NCBI GenBank assembly: GCA_030345135.1
Contig: CP128386.1
Span: forward strand, 6,616,901-6,680,900
Length of the DNA stretch: 64,000 bases
Origin: Chitinophagaceae bacterium DXS
GTDB lineage: Bacteria; Bacteroidota; Bacteroidia; Chitinophagales; Chitinophagaceae
Direction of reading: 5' to 3'
The number at the start of each line of letters is the position of its first letter. Position 1 is the first letter of the stretch. The notes under the pieces are model-generated. The model was not told the origin of the DNA and searched no databases. It was given only the letters and a program-made list of their open reading frames with translations. Shown in pieces: positions 63,441 to 64,000 of the stretch. The position numbers were made by a program, and so were the translations under genes.

Positions 63441-63547
63441 GATCTTTAATTTTTAGATCATAAAATTATTTCCGGGTTAAAAAACTGCAAGGAGTGGATC
63501 TAATGAATTGCCAAATAACTGTAATGAATTGTCAGGCCCGATCGGTT

Positions 63548-64000
63548 CTTTCTGGCGCGAGTGTTCCGCAGGATCACTCGTGTCTACCAGTTTCAAACCG
63601 ATTGTATCAACGCATAGTTAAAAATGTCAATTGTAAATTTCTTGTCTTATAATTTGAAACCCTCCCAAAAGGAGAGCGAACACATCTTTCTGGCGCGAGT
63701 GTTCCGCAGGATCACTCGTGTCTACCAGTTTCAAGCCGATTGCATCAGCGCATAGTTAAAAATGTCAATTGTAAATTTCTTGTCTTATAATTTGAAACCT
63801 CCCAAAAGGAGAGCGAACACATCTTTCTGGTGCGAGTGTTCCGCAGGATCACTCGTGTCTACCAGTTTCAAGCCGATTGCATCGGCGCATAGTTAAAAAT
63901 ATCAATTGTAAATTTCTTGTCTTATAATTTGAAACCCTCCCAAAAGGAGAGCGAACACATCTTTCTGGCGCGAGTGTTCCGCAGGATCACTCGTGTCTAC
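63548..64000. repeat. 138-bp tandem repeat array running off the right edge
   Basis: Units start at 63548, 63686, 63823 and 63961 (spacing 138, 137 and 138 bp). Each contains CGAGTGTTCC-GCA-GGATCACTCG, a hairpin with one mismatch, and 'caattgtaaatttc' and 'ccaaaaggagagcgaac' words. Units are close to identical. No spacers of variable sequence are seen, so it is not a CRISPR array. Confidence 0.9.

Noticed and set aside
63548..64000. CRISPR array
   Set aside because: Units of 138 bp are near identical throughout, with no short direct repeats separated by unique spacers and no cas genes.

Overview
The window looks like a chromosomal segment of a Bacteroidota bacterium, most likely of the Chitinophagaceae/Chitinophagia type. 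The signs are a type IX secretion C-terminal sorting domain, MacB/FtsX-like permeases of about 800 residues, a Tricorn homologue, AraC/HxlR/LuxR-ATPase regulators, promoter-like TAnnTTTG boxes, few Shine-Dalgarno sites and many palindromic intergenic repeats. I see no rRNA, tRNA, CRISPR array, transposase or integrase gene.

Layout. 0-0.9 kb: the 3' part of a membrane-anchored bacterial STING, a CBASS effector whose start lies off the left edge. 1.1-7.3 kb: a trans-sulfuration PLP enzyme, then an EmrB-EmrA-TolC tripartite efflux operon divergent from an AraC regulator. 7.7-12.9 kb: a lactate 2-monooxygenase-like flavoenzyme, a rifampicin phosphotransferase (Rph) homologue and a small secreted protein, separated by repeat-rich DNA. 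13.8-17.6 kb: an SPC-type heavy-metal P-type ATPase and an MFS transporter. 17.7-29.5 kb: GNAT, amidohydrolase, an HxlR/NAD(P)-binding divergent pair, M20 peptidase, MacB-like permease, a lipoprotein, a T9SS-exported beta-propeller and a VOC/PhnB protein. 30.3-36.4 kb: an AraC regulator, SSS symporter, DapA/NanA-type lyase and secreted sialidase-fold protein, which together look like a sugar-acid (sialate-like) scavenging locus. 36.7-43.4 kb: ChaN-like, NERD and DUF4242 proteins around a large LuxR-type ATPase regulator. 43.5-49.1 kb: a GH130 mannoside phosphorylase overlapping a eukaryote-type phosphomannomutase-like HAD gene, which could form a two-step route from mannoside to mannose-6-phosphate, then a Tricorn protease homologue. 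49.7-51.2 kb: a C39-like papain-fold protein flanked by copies of one repeat.

51.6-63.4 kb is the most unusual region: about fifteen small, mostly unrelated genes, all on the minus strand, separated by related spacers of about 130-320 bp. Many spacers carry inverted GCAAC/GTTGC-like ends placed close to the neighbouring stop and start codons. This resembles an integron cassette array, but the ends do not fit the canonical attC consensus and no integrase is visible. It contains a frameshifted DUF4844 gene and a truncated DJ-1/PfpI gene.

The intergenic DNA holds several repeat families: 7-bp-period short repeats of several unrelated sequences, an 8-bp-period repeat that forms the 3' end of a transporter gene, a 121-bp and a 150-bp repeat, a 138-bp tandem array running off the right edge, REP/MITE-like palindromic elements, and a 3'-element found after seven plus-strand genes. 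All functions are read from the sequence by family resemblance; nothing was searched or computed.
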